6,630 bases of DNA from positions 431-7,060 of the forward strand of contig DFCD01000149.1 of assembly GCA_002366885.1 (NCBI GenBank), written 5' to 3'. This DNA is from Verrucomicrobia bacterium UBA3063. Its GTDB lineage: Bacteria > Verrucomicrobiota > Verrucomicrobiia > Methylacidiphilales > Verrucolacustridaceae. Positions 6,365 through 6,630 of the stretch are shown here, piece by piece (the first letter of the stretch is position 1; every line of letters starts with the position of its first letter). The translations under genes were made by a program, and so were the position numbers. Below the pieces are notes generated by a model. It saw nothing but the letters and a program-made list of their open reading frames with translations. It was not told the origin of the DNA and made no database searches.

Positions 6365-6630
6365 TTGCGTTACGATGCGCTGATTGTCGGGGCGGGGCAC
6401 AATGGCCTGATCTGCGCCTGTTACCTGGCGAAAGCCGGGCTGAAGGTGGCCGTGGTGGAAAAGCGAGATTTGCCGGGAGGAGCGGTTTGTACCCGGGAGG
6501 ATCTGGTGCCCGGCTTCCGCTTCGATGTGGGCTCCTCCGTCCATATCATGATCCACCTTACTCCCGTGGTGGCGGAGCTCGAGCTGGCCCGGGAAGGGCT
6601 TGAATACATCGAGATGGATCCGTGGGCCCA
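6365..6630 (+). CDS. FAD-dependent oxidoreductase, phytoene desaturase/PYROXD2-like (N-terminal part)
   Basis: The first 88 codons are present and the gene continues past the window edge. Translation from TTG 6365 gives [14 protein letters not shown], a classic beta-alpha-beta dinucleotide-binding start with GAGHNG (9-14), followed by Glu32 at the end of strand 2 ([13 protein letters not shown]) where the FAD ribose is held. The next block, [14 protein letters not shown], matches the pattern after the FAD motif in the CrtI/PYROXD2-like amine-oxidase superfamily. Such enzymes are desaturases, isomerases or oxidoreductases, and the substrate cannot be told from this part. TTG is chosen because it puts Met two residues before the Tyr-Asp that opens strand 1, no ATG or GTG is suitably placed, and a GAGG lies ten bases upstream. 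The seven-base gap to the aminotransferase suggests co-transcription. Confidence 0.85.
   Translation, partial: MRYDALIVGAGHNGLICACYLAKAGLKVAVVEKRDLPGGAVCTREDLVPGFRFDVGSSVHIMIHLTPVVAELELAREGLEYIEMDPWA

Noticed and set aside
1..6630. CRISPR array, tRNA/rRNA, insertion sequence or phage remnants
   Set aside because: No regularly spaced repeats, tRNA-like cloverleaf, transposase motif or flanking inverted repeats were seen by eye; the genes are ordinary metabolic ones with uniform composition.

Overview
The window is GC-rich, densely packed and entirely plus-strand. It holds five complete protein-coding genes and one partial gene at each edge. No RNA gene, mobile element or CRISPR array was seen. 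Base composition, gene packing, the PVC-like small lipoprotein and the Lrp/aminotransferase pair suggest a bacterium, possibly Verrucomicrobiota. That assignment is an inference from remembered protein patterns, not from a marker gene.

Left part (1-4213), a storage-polysaccharide block. The C-terminal tail of a probable GalT-like nucleotidylyltransferase overlaps by 8 bases a GH57 glucan enzyme whose two catalytic motifs are intact (71-2203). Six bases later comes a second GH57 protein of the 4-alpha-glucanotransferase/alpha-amylase type (2210-4213). None of these shows a secretion signal, so the block probably handles glycogen or maltodextrin in the cytoplasm. The second GH57 protein keeps the nucleophile Glu but has Asn where relatives have the acid/base Asp. 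It may be a non-catalytic or re-purposed partner of the first.

Middle (4205-4648). A hairpin overlapping the stop codon of the second GH57 gene, followed by a sigma70-like promoter candidate, marks a likely unit boundary. The promoter would start transcription almost at the ATG of a small lipoprotein gene (4259-4648). That protein has a lipobox, a Ser/Thr/Pro-rich spacer and a compact conserved-looking C-terminus of unknown function.

Right part (4679-6630), amino-acid metabolism and redox. An Lrp/AsnC-type regulator overlaps the GTG start of a fold-type I PLP aminotransferase by four bases. This resembles the AlaR/AlaT arrangement of Bacillus subtilis. Seven bases after the aminotransferase, a TTG-started gene encodes the N-terminus of an FAD-dependent oxidoreductase of the phytoene-desaturase/PYROXD2 type, which runs off the window. 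There is no gene-free stretch longer than 50 bases.
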